Under the pieces are notes generated by a model that was not told the origin of the DNA, searched no databases, and was given only the letters and a program-made list of their open reading frames with translations. From Gigaspora margarita (Eukaryota; Glomeromycota; Glomeromycetes; Diversisporales; Gigasporaceae): a DNA stretch of 64,000 bases. A program made the translations under genes and the position numbers. Positions 24,335-37,259 of the stretch are shown here, in pieces. Position 1 is the stretch's first letter. Every line of letters begins with the position of its first letter. The DNA lies in assembly GCA_009809945.1 (NCBI GenBank), contig WTPW01000689.1, forward strand, positions 182,668 through 246,667, given 5' to 3'.

Positions 24335-24478
24335 GTCAAATGCAAGAAATTGAAAGTCACATGATCTTGGTTGTACTACATTACATGTGACTGGGTCAGA
24401 AGGGTCAGAGGCCGGGCTGGGGTACGAATAGCAAATTTGGAGGTATAAAAAGTAATTCCCTAGAAATATTGGTTTCCT

Positions 24479-26060
24479 TTATTTATTTATTTGTTTATTA
24501 TTTATTTATTTATTTATTATTAATTAATTAATTATTTTTTTATTTATTTATTTATAATTTATTTATTTATTTCTTAGCTTATAAAATTAAATTAAAAATT
24601 TTTTTATTGAATTTGTTTCAGTAATTATTAAAAATTTTTAATTAAATTTAAAACTTATAGTTATATTTAAGATTTGGGAAATTTTAAAAAGAGTTAATTT
24701 AGTAATTATATAATGATTTGGAAAATTTTAAAAAGAGTCAATTTAGTAATTATATAACAATTATTTAGTTTAAGTTAGAATAAATTAAAATTAAATTAAA
24801 GATATTATTTAGACAAGTTTGTTTTTATATATGGGTTAGGTGCTATGAAATTGACAATTTTTCAAAAGGTATTTTTTATATAAATTGATTTAAAATAAGA
24901 TTAGAATCATTTTTTACTTAAGACACAAAAGTAGTTGTATTAATAAATTTTTGCTACATAGTTATTTAAAGCTTGCATTTTTATATAATATATTATAAGA
25001 TTTACAAAATAAAAATTAATTTTTCAAAGATCTTTTTTTTGTTAATTTTGTTTTTTTTTGTTGTACCTAGCCTATATAATTATCAATTACTAAGTTCTAA
25101 AATGTTTACAAGTTTTTGAATTATAGCAGAAGTTGGCTATTATATTTAATAATTTTATTAATTATAATTGACTAAATACAAATATTATATAAGTAGCTGC
25201 ACAACACAGTTGTGCAAAACCAAGAACAGGGAAATTAGTACATTATAATATAAATATTATATATATAACTTCTGAATTATCTTGCTAATTACCAAATTAC
25301 TTTAATGTCTTGTAAAGAAGTAAGTATAAGTTCTAAATTTTATACAACCTTAGCAAATACATATTCGATTTTGTGACAAAAAATTATTACTTTAATAAGA
25401 CTTTAGTATAATCTACAAAAATTAGCCAATCACAATAAAAGTTTGCTATGCTGTATTACTATTGGTTTGAGTTAGTGAGAATAATTTGATACTGAATTTA
25501 GCTCCAATAGTAAACCTGGGTTCTACAAATATTGTTTATTGTAGGATTAATCAAGTGATATAAGGTCACGAATTACTTGAATCTGAGTTAGGATATTATT
25601 TAATTTGATCTGATTAATTATGTGATCAATTTAAGAGTCAGTTTAGGAAATGATATAGGGAGGGCGCTAATAAGATAATAATTGTAAGGTTATATAATAT
25701 GAGAACAATAATTTTCTGGAGCATAGCAGAGGACTTTTAAGGATTACATATAGTGATACAAAGTTACATTTTTGATGCATCAATAGTTACATTTTGATTT
25801 TTTTAAGCTATTGTATCAAAAACATAATTTTGTAAATTTATGTCTGTCCACACATATGTTGCGTGCTTAATTTATTGTTGTATCTATTTAAAAAAAATAG
25901 CTTGCTTTTTATAAGCCCTTTAGAATTACTGTAATCTTATTGCTATATAATCGACCTCATATATAACAATGATAATCACTATTGTTTTTTCTCACTATTT
26001 TTCTTGCCATTTCGAAACTACTTTTTTTTCTATAAGTTTTTTTGTTTTCTTTTTTTTTTG
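24479..26060. other. AT-rich intergenic, (TTTA)n at start
   Basis: 24,479-24,570 is mostly 'ttta' repeats. Two direct copies of 'ttaaaaagagt.aatttagtaattatata' lie at 24,684-24,760. No gene recognised. Confidence 0.5.
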
Positions 26061-26068
26061 TTTTTGCT

Positions 26069-26155
26069 TGGAGTCATCTTGGAGTCATCTCAGAATCGCC
26101 TTGGAGTTATCTTGAAGTCATCTTGGAGTCATCTTGAAGTTGTTTTGGAGTTGTG
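26069..26155. repeat. 11-bp minisatellite
   Basis: About eight copies of 'ggagtcatctt' with substitutions lie inside a T-rich tract. The open frame across it (26,004-26,282) is simple-sequence translation and is not called a gene. Confidence 0.7.
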
Positions 26156-26299
26156 CAATTTCAAAGTTCTTCTTTTTTTTATTTTCAAATTGTTTTTTTT
26201 TCTTTTTTTTTTTTTTTTTTGGTTTTTTATTTTTATTTTATTTTTTTTAAATTTTTATATTGCTTTTTTTAAAAGTTTTTGAAACTGTGATTGAATGAA

Positions 26300-29060
26300 A
26301 ATGGAAATTGAACATCTTAAGTTAAATTTTTTTTCTTGTTTTTTGTTTTTTTTTGGTTTTTTTTTCCTTTTTTTTTGTCACTAGCAGTTTTTTTTTCAGA
26401 TACATTTCGAAGTCGTCATCATAATTGGAGTTGTTGAAGTCGATGCTGACTAAGGATCAGGCGATATTAATTTTCTTGACTCGTCTGGCAAAGGCCCTGA
26501 ATATATGCATAAAACATTTGTAGTACACTTAGACTAAATTTTTTAAAATATTTATCATACAGTTACACAAATTTTATTTTTTTAATAACAACTTAACTCA
26601 ACCTTTGATGCACAATTAATTAATAATTTCAAAAAAAATGTTGTACAGTTACTTATCATGAAAGAATAGTTTGTCGTACATAATATATAAATATAATATA
26701 TAATATACAAAATTTAATACAAACTGGTAAAATTAATAATAGTAACAATATTTATTTATTGTGCATAATTTAGTATCAACTTTATATACCTGTCTCTAAT
26801 TGATTCTAGAACAACATCAATATTGTTTGCTTAAGTATTACAATGATTGGTATGTACTGTATAGAGAATATATATAATTTAACTCAATAGTTACTAGGAG
26901 ATAAGTTTCTAATTTCTTGAATAAAGGTTTCTTTAGCACTATACTAAATACTTCCTTATTTTCCTTAAGTAAAATCAAAAGGAACTTCTCTATATATATC
27001 TCTCTTTATTGAAGTTAAATTTATTCATTTATATTCATTTGGATTTAATATATGATATATTAATATGTTATCTAGCACATTAACATGCTATTTAACATGC
27101 TATGTGCTATTAATAATGATACTGCTAAACAACACATTGATATGCTATTAAGAATATTTATAATTCCACCCCTTTAATATACATATGTGCTAACACATTA
27201 ACATGTTATGAATATTTTGCAAAAAGTGTGATTATAAAGTTTATATTTCAAATTTTGACTAATATTTAATAAGTTATACAAATGCAATAATGATTTGAAA
27301 TCTAATTTCAAATTAGTAATATAATATTGTTGCTTCACAAAAAGATATAACTTTTGTGGATTACAAAATTGTATAAAATTGAATATTACCAATTTCAATT
27401 ATCAGAAATTTTAAAACATAAATATAATTTATTATTAACTTTTACGTTTTTTAAAGTAATTTAATTTTAAACATTTATTATATCTTCGTCGTACATTAAT
27501 TTATTTTTAATTAAAACTATGTTGTACACTTAATTATAAATTTAAAATTATTATTTAAAGGTATATCGTACACTTAAACTGTTGCTTTAATGTTTGTGTA
27601 CACTTTATAATAAAATTTAAGTGTACACTTATATAAAGTTTAAAGACAAAGGTTATATATATATATAACATTAGTATTCAGGGGTCCTATATATTCGCAT
27701 ATATTTTTAACCAATTGCCACTCAGTGTGATTTTGGCTAAATGAGTTGTTGATGAAATGATTGGCGAAATAAGATAGAACTAAAAGTTTTATACAATTTA
27801 GATTGTTTAGTTATACTATCACTTTAAATTAAGAATGAGCTTTACACTTCACGCGGAGTATAATTAAACTAATGGGGTTTCAATATTAACAAATAAGTGG
27901 CATATTTCGAAAATAAGTAGGATTTTCAAATATCATTTTTACTATGTTGAATGATAAAATGAGATTTCTGATTTTAATTTTAAAAACCCAATAACAAGAC
28001 ATCGATATGCAATGTTGTATAAATTACAAGTATAAGTAGGATCCCTACATCTTTGAATTCAGATAAAGCTAAAATTTAATGAACCATTTTGTGCATAGAT
28101 TTTATGAAAAGAATCAGATTCAAACTTGGATCTGTTACTTATTGATTGCTAAATTTAATAATAGATCTTTTTATCCGTTAAATTTAATATTAAAACGGAT
28201 AATGGACCAGGATTTCTCACTGTAATACAAATCACATTAAATGATAACCATTCTATTTTCCGTAAATATGCTTTAACTTTAGAGTTAGAAAGGATAAATA
28301 CTATACTAAAATTTTGCAAAGAATGTTTTTTTTAGAACACAAGAGGCGGTTTTTTACACTAAGGTTTGAGTTATTGGTGATTTTTGAAAAATACCAACGA
28401 GTTTCATGTTTCAGCGGTCTACATACAAAAATTTCTTTTTTGGTTTGTATCAAAGGGAAATAAGGGCGAGTGACCAAGCTCTAAATCAGATCATTACGCA
28501 TGTCCATTTATCGTTATTGCGGTTTGCAAAATGATGTACTTTTGATCAAATTTGTAGATCGCTGCATACACATACAATCACCTGATTGTTGTCCGATTGC
28601 GAGATTGTAAAAGATTGTAAAGTGCGTTTTTTGCCAAAGATTCAATATAAATATTTGTTTAATCGGCCATACCTATGCTCAATAAAATTGCATTGCAAAA
28701 TCGCGCAACCAGAGTGACTGTTCAATATCAATTTGCAAGCAGCGATAATTATTATAAATTAATTTTAATAAGACACTTAATAAGATTGGCTATCAATTAA
28801 ATAAATAAGCATAAATAAGAAATTCATAATATTATAGATTATTTCGAATATATTCAATTTAATAAATAATTATTACACTATTGGCAAAATCGAGTTGAAT
28901 AAATGCCTGTTTATTGAAACAATCAGCACAGTAATACAACAATAAGAGATGTATACGATGTAGTATATATTGTTTTCAAATACATTGATTAATAAAATTT
29001 ATTGTTATGACTGCCAGTTAATTTAACCCAAATAAGAGAGACTCAATGTGAAGTGGATTT
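26300..29060. other. Intergenic, no gene seen
   Basis: Only short repeats were found. 'catgctat' and 'cacattaacatg' words recur at 27,060-27,205, and 'gtacacttaa' words at 27,480-27,640. No domain in any frame. Confidence 0.45.
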
Positions 29061-29064
29061 TATA

Positions 29065-29417
29065 CAGTACCAGACAGCATAAAACATCCACTCTATTCAT
29101 ATAGAACGCCAATTTTTGATGATTATTTAATCAATTCTGATTGGCTAATTTTGACGTAATTGATTCAATTGGTTAATTAAACATACATATTTTCTTTTTT
29201 TTTTATATTAACGCCAATTTTTTAAATCATTATAAACTTTAACTTTTAATAACTCCTTTAAAACAAAAAGTAACAAAAAATCCTTCGACAGAAATGTAGT
29301 TTAGCAAAAAATCTATCAATTTGTCGAAGTGTTTTTTGATTCAATTTGTTTAAAAAAGGTTTAATGATTTAAGTTTTTATTAATAAAAAGTGGTATGTGT
29401 TTTGCTGTCCGGTACTG
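29065..29417. mobile_element. Tc1/mariner-type MITE, 353 bp
   Basis: Terminal inverted repeats 'cagtaccagacagcataaaa' and the complement of 'ttttgctgtccggtactg'. TA lies immediately outside both ends (29,063-29,064 and 29,418-29,419), the target duplication typical of Tc1/mariner. No transposase inside. Confidence 0.8.
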
Positions 29418-29419
29418 TA

Positions 29420-31700
29420 TAAATCCGGATTGAAGTTTTTGGATCAGACATATCCGGATATAATAAACAGTTATACCGAGAGTTATTGATATCCTCCCCT
29501 ATTACATAAAAATATTTATAAATTATATCCAGATTTATAAATTCCGATATATTTATATCCAGATTCAAATAGATTTATTTTTTTAATTAAATTTTATCCG
29601 GATTGTAAAAATATTTCCGGATTCTAACTCTAAAGTTGCCTATTGATTAAATTAACATGAATAGATCACGACATTCTATCAACCCAATATACAGAAATAG
29701 TGAAAGCTTTTCTTTTATTTTATACCATAATATAAAGAAACTAGCTTATTTCAAATGCTCTTACTATATAATCATTACAGATTGAACAAATCAAAATAAG
29801 AAATAAATGGGAAGTGAAAAACGTTTAAATCCCCAAACTTCTTGCTATTCGCTATTTATAATTAAAATTTCTATATCTTCATATTAATCATCCCTCGATA
29901 AGCGAGATTACAGAAGATCAGTATACATGGATAACCAGAAATGTACCATATGGATATAAAATACCTATTAATCTTATATATAACACTATATTGGCATGAT
30001 AAAATGTTATTTTATACGTCATGCCATACAGATCTGATCATCATAATTTGGTTGATAAACTAGTAAATATCATCAAATATTCAAATTGATCATTCTAGTC
30101 TTCAGAGTAATCAAACATTTGATGATAGATTATACATTATGATATCACAAGCCTACCCATGTCACTAATTATTATATGAAAAAAGTAATAAAAATTCGTT
30201 CATTACAAAAATTTAAATAATTGCTTAAAAAGGATAAACACGAATACTTCGTAATAAACTGAAAAATGGTTTCTAATAATTTTATTAACTGACTTGATCA
30301 ACTAATTGAATTTCATTCTATCCTGAAACGATATATTCTTCCATAGTAATTTCTGCAATTAGAAATACAATAAATCAAAAATGTATGCCTTATTTCACAT
30401 AATCAAAATAATTGGTAAAAATGTAGAGGGTACTCGTGACAGACGATAATTTTTATTATAATAGGAAGATATGAGTCTTTCATACATTTGAATCTTGTTT
30501 CTGACATGACCAAAAAAAAATGTTAAAGCATTTACTGTACCATCCTAGCCATAGCCTGATAATCATCATTTAGTAGTACGTGTGGCAATAAGATTTGATC
30601 ATTCTATATTAACTATTACAGCTTCCGTTAGTGTTTGTTATATTCTGTGTGATTGTGTATAAACTGGGAAAGTACAAATGACATATGGTTTACTTTTTCA
30701 GTAAATTTTCGGTTATACCCAATCATTTAAGATGTAAATACTTTTCCTCTGCTATTCACATAACATAACTTTTTGTAATTCGTTGGTAAATGCTAGCTAC
30801 GTTCTCAAAAAATGCATTAAACTCCGAAAGTCTTTATGAGGTTCTAATTAATAATCATCGGTAATACAAAAAAAATAGCCAATCAGATTGATTATAAACC
30901 AGACGGACTAACTATTATTATAAAACTAGGAACCAGAAACCGGATATCATAGCGATAATTTTAGTAAGCGTTCGATTAAGCCCTGAAAAATCTTGTCACG
31001 TACTTATGTCGCAGATCACATTTTTCAGGGGCATTTTAGACGGAAAGTGATGCAACTACGGTTTTGATATTTATATTATGAATGGGTCTAAATCGCAATT
31101 TCAGTCATTAAAGCGCATATCCTTCGCTTCGCTCCGTACAATTATCGCCCGTCACGAATGTCCTGTATATTTTACAAATCAGTTTGTTTATGTGATGAGA
31201 AAATGTTGTATACTTTTTAAATCGTCGCTATTTTCAAATTACAGACTGTGAGAATATTTATACGATGTACTATGAATGTTTAATCATTTGCTTGGTAAAC
31301 ATGAGCGTTTATATGAATTTAACCTTTTAAAGGTACATGTTTGTGAATATTTGATATGAGCGTAGCGACTATATAATTGATGTTGCTGAATTTGGTCTTA
31401 TAATGAGAATAAAAAGAAATTCCAAAAACCGTAATCTGAATGTGGGTATAAGATGATAAGATGATCAGTTGTGACGATTATTATTTTAAATTTGGAAATA
31501 ATGTATTGACCATTTGCATGATTAATGTACAGGATCGTCATAAATATATAAAATCAAAGCGTGGAGAATCAAGGATACAGAAACAACCAGTTATTCTTAT
31601 TCGCATCCTCAGCTGTCACCTATTTTTAAAAATCGACTTTCATTCGTTATGTGCACTTTGTATCTTTGACTGAGATATGGATAACGTTAGTGAGTCACAT
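29420..31700. other. Intergenic, no gene seen
   Basis: 'atccgga' words cluster at 29,420-29,630. A small inverted repeat 'ccctgaaaaat' / 'atttttcaggg' lies at 30,983-31,031. No gene recognised. Confidence 0.45.
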
Positions 31701-31704
31701 ACTG

Positions 31705-32605
31705 TGTGTTGCCAGAGGACCGGGAAATCTTTATTATAGATCCCCGCCACTACAATATTCGAACACTATTATAAATTTAGAAAATGTGACCGACTTTAAA
31801 TAGATTCAAATAATCATAAGTCTTTGTAAAGTCATCGACTTTGTATGATTCGCAGAAAAATTGGTCACTGCCTATAAATAGATATAGGTTACCAAAAAAG
31901 GTACTAGTCACAATCTGATTCGCATCATTATTATATAATCATTATTTATCATATGACTTAAATATTCTATAGCAATAGTCTTTTATATATCATTATAGCA
32001 CGGCCACTATTGATCATGAGTATCACACTATTTATGTTATAAATCACTTTCTTTTTATTGCGTCATTCATGCTTGTTATTTTGCACGATCATATGTCAAC
32101 CATACTATATTATGTTGCACTGTACGAATTAAATGAGTTTTTAAAAAAAAACATAAATAGTACAACTTATGATCAATGACCGCTGTACTATAATACCAAT
32201 ATAGCCATATTGGTACAATGCCAATTTTTTTGATTATTCAGAAAATGCCGCTTTGCAGCATTCTCTGATCAAAGAAATTATCACTGTACCAACGTGATGT
32301 TTTCTCATATTATCATACTATTTATATAATTATTTTATATTGTTTGGCAAACAAATAAGAATAACAGAATTCAAGACTCAATATATTTATAATGACAAAT
32401 TTTTGTAATTCTCATTTTAATTACATAATTATTGCATAAGGTATCTGACCAAACAATGATTCGCATTATTATCAACTTATTAAAGGTGTTCGTAAAACTG
32501 TTTCGCTTAATTAGAAAAAAGCCTGAATCACAAAAAATATAATCAAAATTTTTATGTGGGGACCTATAATAAAGATTTCTTGGTCCTGTTGCCAGTATAG
32601 TAAGG
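31705..32605. mobile_element. TIR element, about 0.9 kb, non-autonomous
   Basis: Ends 'ccgggaaatctttattatag' (left) and 'ctataataaagatttcttgg' (right) are inverted, extending outward through 'gttgccagaggacc' / 'ggtcctgttgcca'. Internal words 'ctgattcgcatcattatt' and 'aatgattcgcattatt' occur near each side. It contains a nested MITE (31,992-32,194) and a hairpin (32,210-32,292). Exact borders uncertain. Confidence 0.6.
31992..32194. mobile_element. Nested MITE, about 200 bp
   Basis: Inverted ends 'attatagcacggccac' and the complement of 'gaccgctgtactataat'. They continue through 'attgatcatgag' / 'cttatgatcaat' and 'actatttatgtt' / 'aacataaatagt'. A separate hairpin with ends 'ttggtaca' / 'tgtaccaa' follows at 32,210-32,292. 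Confidence 0.65.
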
Positions 32606-33104
32606 ATTGTAACAGTAACTTATGATAGAAACTATAATAATTCCAATGCGAACCAACTCAACCCTAACTTTTGATGCCTGACTAATAACAAACTAGTTTC
32701 ATCTAGATGAAACCATTTCATTAGGCAGCTTCAATTAGATGGATGACAAATGAAAAACTCATGGCGAATAACAAAACTAGTGATGAAATTCATAACAAAT
32801 GACAAAACTTGTGATGAAACCCCTAGCCTCTCGCTAAAAAAAAGAAAATCTATATTAGTGATGAAACCCCTAGTGCTCTCACTAGTGTTCCTAAAAACTG
32901 AACTGAACTGAACATTGGGTTGAGTTCGAGTTCGGTCTGAATTCGAACTGAACCAGACTTAATTTTAAAAATGCAGTTCAGTCCGAATTCAGTATTGAAC
33001 TTTTAAACCAAGTCTGGGTTCGGTTCGGGTTCAGTTCGAAAGTTCGTGAACATGTTCGGGTTCGGTAAAACCCCAACCCAACCCGGGTTGAACTCGGGTC
33101 GATA

Positions 33105-33450
33105 ATAGTTGTTACATAGTAAAGCCTAAATTTTACTATGTAAATCGATAATAATCGCTTAAGTAAACTTGTTTGGGCGATTAAAATGCATATTCACTAA
33201 AACTTTCATCCAAATCGGAGAAAATTTTATTATTTGACTTTTAATTTTTACGTTCAACGAAAAAATTAGAATCTTTTTAAAAAACATGTTCGACGAACGT
33301 AAAAATTAAAAGTCAAATAATAAAAAGTTCTCCAATTTGGATAAAAATTTCAGAATATATGCATTTTGTTCTTCCAAACAATTTTACTTAAGCAGATTTT
33401 ATCGATTTATATAGTAAAATTTAAACTTTACTATGTAGCGACTACTTGCG
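33105..33450. mobile_element. Single foldback of the 'ctacatagtaaa' family
   Basis: Ends 'gttgttacatagtaaag' and 'ctttactatgtagcgac'. The arms share 'atcgataataatcgctta' and 'ttctccaatttgg' words. This is the unit that is tripled at 22,315-23,425. Confidence 0.7.
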
Positions 33451-33766
33451 ATCATTGATCTGGGTCTGAGCTTTAATGATAAATTTTAGTTAAATTTCTT
33501 TTTAATTTTGAGTTTCTTTATGAGGTTTACTAACCACCAGCCTGGATGGTTTCACTAAACACTATCCCAAAATCAACCAATAAAATGTTTCGATTTTATT
33601 AATTAAACAATATCAATTTAATCTGTATGATAAAATTAATTACAGCATTATATATAACTTTATTTATTCACTTATGCCTTACAACGAAAATACAAATACA
33701 ATAATAAATCCTCCCAACCTATTTAACTATTCACCTATCCTAATCCTAATCCAAACCTAACCCAAA

Positions 33767-33787
33767 CCCTAACCCTAACCCTAACCC
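33767..33787. repeat. Short telomere-like repeat (CCCTAA)3
   Basis: Three exact CCCTAA units plus flanking 'cccaaaccctaa' variants. Far too short and too internal to be a telomere. Telomere-like words are also in the loops or cores of three other foldbacks or MITEs here (2,285; 8,290; 58,812). Confidence 0.6.
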
Positions 33788-33799
33788 AAACCATAACCT

Positions 33800-34790
33800 A
33801 TGGTGAATCAAGTATAGCGAAGTTGCAAGAATCAACGATCATGGTGAAAGCACAAGCACCAACAATACCGATAACCATAGCAGATTACCTAAGCCTATTA
33901 TTGTTACTGCTTTCTAGTTGAAACCAACCCTAACCTTTAAAAAACCTGCTAATAACAAGAACCACCAAACAATATCATCACCAGAAAGCACTACGGCACA
34001 AGCAAACAAATCAACAATTGGTACGAATATACAATACAGTAAAAGCAAAGCACAAGAAATGATGATCTTATTAAACGTGACAACAATGAAATGTAAATGC
34101 TAACCAATGATTAAAAGTATCTACAAAATACCAGCAAACTTGCGGCACTATCAAAAAAAAAGAAAAAAACTCTATAAATAAGAATGACATAATGGTGATT
34201 CTAGAGAATAGTAAAACCAGAAAATAATGAAATAAGGAACATACCATAAATAGGAAATGGACTAGAAAAACCCTATCTGAAAGCAATTATTAAATGATGA
34301 TTTTTCTAGTCCATTTTCCAAATAACGATAATAATAATGGCAAAAGCTACCAATCAAAGAGAAGATACTATAAAGAATGACATCAATGACCGATGATGAT
34401 GACACCAATGACAACTAAAAGACATCAATAGTGGTACCATCCACAAAGACTAAAAGACACCAACCACAGTACAACATTAAAGACAACACCAGCGATAGCA
34501 ACGACACTATAAGAAAAAAGCACTTGTTAGTAAAAAGATGATAGAATATGATATCAGATATAAACAAAAAAAATACTTATATATGTGTGTCAATCCATGT
34601 AACCCAGTTTACTAAATTTGAATATAGGATGATTTTTAATAAAATCATCCAGGCTGATTTTAAGAAAATCTCTTTCTTTATTTTATAAATTTTTATTAGC
34701 TAATCAACATATGATATTTTTTATATGACAAAAGTAACGATCGGGTAACTCCTAATTTGGGATGGTCTCTCTTGGAATTTAATATAGATT
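33800..34790. other. Element interior, no gene seen
   Basis: A-rich sequence with 'gacatcaat', 'gacaccaa' short repeats and inverted 'aatggactagaaaaa' / 'ttttctagtccatttt' near 34,255-34,316. The short frames (33,918-34,286) match no family I know. Confidence 0.4.
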
Positions 34791-35052
34791 GTTAAAAATC
34801 TTAATGATCTATTTTAGATCATTAAGAATCTTAATGATTTAAAAATAGATCATTAAGAATCTTAATGATTTAAACATAGATCATTAAGATTCTTAACGAT
34901 CTATTTTTAAATCCGTAATAATCTAAAATAGATTGTTAAGAATTTTAATGATCTATTTTAGATCATTTAGAATTTTAATGATTTACAAATAGATCGTTAA
35001 GAATCTTAATGATCTATTTTTAAATCATTAAAATTCTTAATGATCTAAAATA

Positions 35053-35238
35053 NNNNNNNNNNNNNNNNNNNNNNNNNNNNNNNNNNNNNNNNNNNNNNNN
35101 NNNNNNNNNNNNNNNNNNNNNNNNNNNNNNNNNNNNNNNNNNNNNNNNNNNNNNNNNNNNNNNNNNNNNNNNNNNNNNNNNNNNNNNNNNNNNNNNNNNN
35201 NNNNNNNNNNNNNNNNNNNNNNNNNNNNNNNNNNNNNN
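35053..35238. other. Assembly gap (186 N)
   Basis: Run of N inside the palindromic satellite; true array length unknown. Confidence 0.99.
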
Positions 35239-35305
35239 AAATAGATCGTTAAGAATCTTAATGATCTATTTTAGATTATTAAGGTTCTTAACAATCTATT
35301 TTTAA

Positions 35306-36396
35306 TAGAGATGTTATCCTGTTCATCCAAACTCAGTTCGGCCCTGTTTGAAACCAAACTAGTTAAACTCGAGTTTTGTAGTCATATGATTTTGATTATT
35401 ATATTTAAACTCATCATGCTTAAATTTAAGCCTGAAATCGATTTGATGAGCAAAAAGTTTCTTATTGCATGATTATTATGATACTATTCATTTAATCTAA
35501 AAGTTCAATGCATAATAATGACGAACATTAATGGGTTTTTTTTATTTGAACTTTGTACGATGAATTAAAAACCATATCTGACAACTTATTAATTCAATAA
35601 ATTTAGCACCTTTTAAGTTCAATGTCTCAAACCAAATTAGCGTCAGATACACTCAAAGAAATAGCAACCTATTCTTCAAAACGATTAAAGAAGGATCCTT
35701 TTTGGGACGAGCTTTTTGAAACTGGTTGCAAACGATATACAAGTATTGTACGAAATCTTATTATATGGATACAGATCAAAATTACTCAGGAAGGTGGAAC
35801 GAACTAAATATTGCTATCAAGGCAAATGTTGAACCATAAAGCACTGATCTGATTTTGCAAATAAACCTATCTCTTTAAACATTTTCTATTGCTGAAAACA
35901 AAGATCTTCAAATATTTATTAATAAATAATACCACGTTATCACTTTTATCATGACAGTTTGTCGCACAAAGCATTTTTTTTAAATTTATATTATGAAGTA
36001 CAAAGCACAAACGTCTCCAGTAAAGTAACTTTTTTTAAAGCAAAAACTACAATTAATTCAACATACAACCATCTATCAGAAGAAAATGCGCAAGCCTTTA
36101 CTTAAAAACTTGGTATGAATCAGGTATTATTAATTGCATAAAAGGTCAATAAATTAATAAATAATAGATGCAATGAAATGAATAATATAATATTTTCATA
36201 TATTTATAGTAATAAATAGCAAAGTTCATGTCATGTATTTAATAAATAGTAATAACATTGCTTTGAATTAACATGTTTAGCAAGCATAATCATTAATAAA
36301 TTTGCGTAATCAGAGTTTGAGACATGTGTGCTTCAAATCAGTGTTTAGCAGATTTTTGAGCACAAATTGGCCAGTTTAAACAGGATAACATCCCTA
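35306..36396. mobile_element. hAT-type element, 1,091 bp, perfect 8-bp TSD
   Basis: Ends 'tagagatgttatcctgtt' and the complement of 'aacaggataacatcccta'. ATTTTTAA is present at both sides (35,298-35,305 and 36,397-36,404). It was inserted into the GATC satellite. A 61-codon frame at 35,622-35,807 is the only sizeable ORF. It matches no domain I recognise, so the element is probably non-autonomous. Confidence 0.75.
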
Positions 36397-37259
36397 ATTT
36401 TTAATGATCTAAAATAGATTGTTAAGAATCTTAACGATCTATTGTTAAATTATTAAAATTTATTAAGATACTTAACGATCTATTTTAGATCATTAAGAAT
36501 TTTAATGATTTAAAAATAGATTGTTAAGAATCTTAATGATCTATTTTAGATCATTAAGATTCTTAACGATCTATTTTTAATGATCTAAAATAGTTCGTTA
36601 AGAATCTTAATGATTTAAAAATAGATCGTTAAGAATCTTAACGATTTAAAAATAGATTGTTAAGAATCTTAATGATCTAAAATAGATCGTTAAGATTCTT
36701 AATGATCTATTTTTAATGATCTAAAATAGATCATTAAGAATCTTAACGATCTATTTTAGATCATTAAGAATTTTAATGATTTAAAAATAGATCATTAAAA
36801 ATCTTAACAATCTATTTTAGATCAATAAGATTCTTAACAATCTCTTTTTAATGATCTATTTTAGACCATTAAGAAGTTTAATTATTTAAAAATAGATCAT
36901 TAAGAATCTTAACGATCTATTTTATAAAAAAAACTAACAAAAGTCTAAAGCAATTAGAAAATACTGAAGAGGAAGATATAATTAATGAAGAATAGATTTT
37001 TTATAGAGTTTGCTGTATTCAGTATTTTTATAAAATTTTTACATTTCATAGTCTCTCAAAACTATACAGCCCATTAGTAACCCATTCCTTAGTTAATATT
37101 TGAAAACATTGTATCATATCATTCTTGGTTTGTATGACAAAAAACTAATTAACTAAATGTTTGTGGTGACAATTGAGTTCTTTTTTTAGTCATTACATTT
37201 CTGCATTGAGAAAAAAGCCATTCACAAGAAACTGAAGTTGATGGAATTGCAAGAAATTT

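Larger units (their letters stand above)
22062..24461. mobile_element. Giant palindrome Y inserted in X
   Basis: Left arm 22,062-22,309 and right arm 23,431-23,530 plus 24,335-24,461 are inverted copies at high identity ('tagggaattactttttat', 'cctctgacccttc', 'gatcatgtgactttcaat', 'caatcaaaatttgaacccga'). AGAAAT lies at both junctions with X, giving a probable 6-bp target duplication. The right arm is interrupted by the hAT element at 23,531-24,334. The middle consists of three smaller foldbacks. Confidence 0.75.
21214..24478. mobile_element. Outer foldback X (AGGAAA ends)
   Basis: The left terminus 'aggaaattggtatttt..cctctaatttgg' (21,214-21,245) is the inverse of 'ccaaattaggagtatagaaat' (22,042-22,062) plus 'attggtttcct' (24,468-24,478). 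The right terminus is therefore split by the insertion of element Y. The body (21,240-22,040) is a series of alternating inverted units with 'ggtgctaagatacttttgat' / 'atcttagcacccacct' and 'tttgaattctacagaac' words. Confidence 0.7.
34790..36930. repeat. Palindromic GATC/TTAAG satellite
   Basis: Tandem units of ~29-35 bases alternate 'gatcattaagaatcttaa' and 'tgatctattttagatc', or 'ttaaaaatagatc'. Each unit is nearly its own reverse complement, so the array is a run of potential cruciforms with a GATC every ~15 bases. It occupies 34,790-35,305 and 36,397-36,930, split by a hAT, and contains the 186-base assembly gap at 35,053-35,238. Confidence 0.85.

Noticed and set aside
26004-26282. 92-codon Phe-rich frame
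   Set aside because: T-run plus 11-bp minisatellite; not gene-like.
33767-33787. Telomere or subtelomere
   Set aside because: Only three CCCTAA units, embedded in a transposon; similar words occur in MITE cores.
34790-36930. CRISPR-like array
   Set aside because: Units are contiguous, self-complementary and without unique spacers; eukaryotic satellite.
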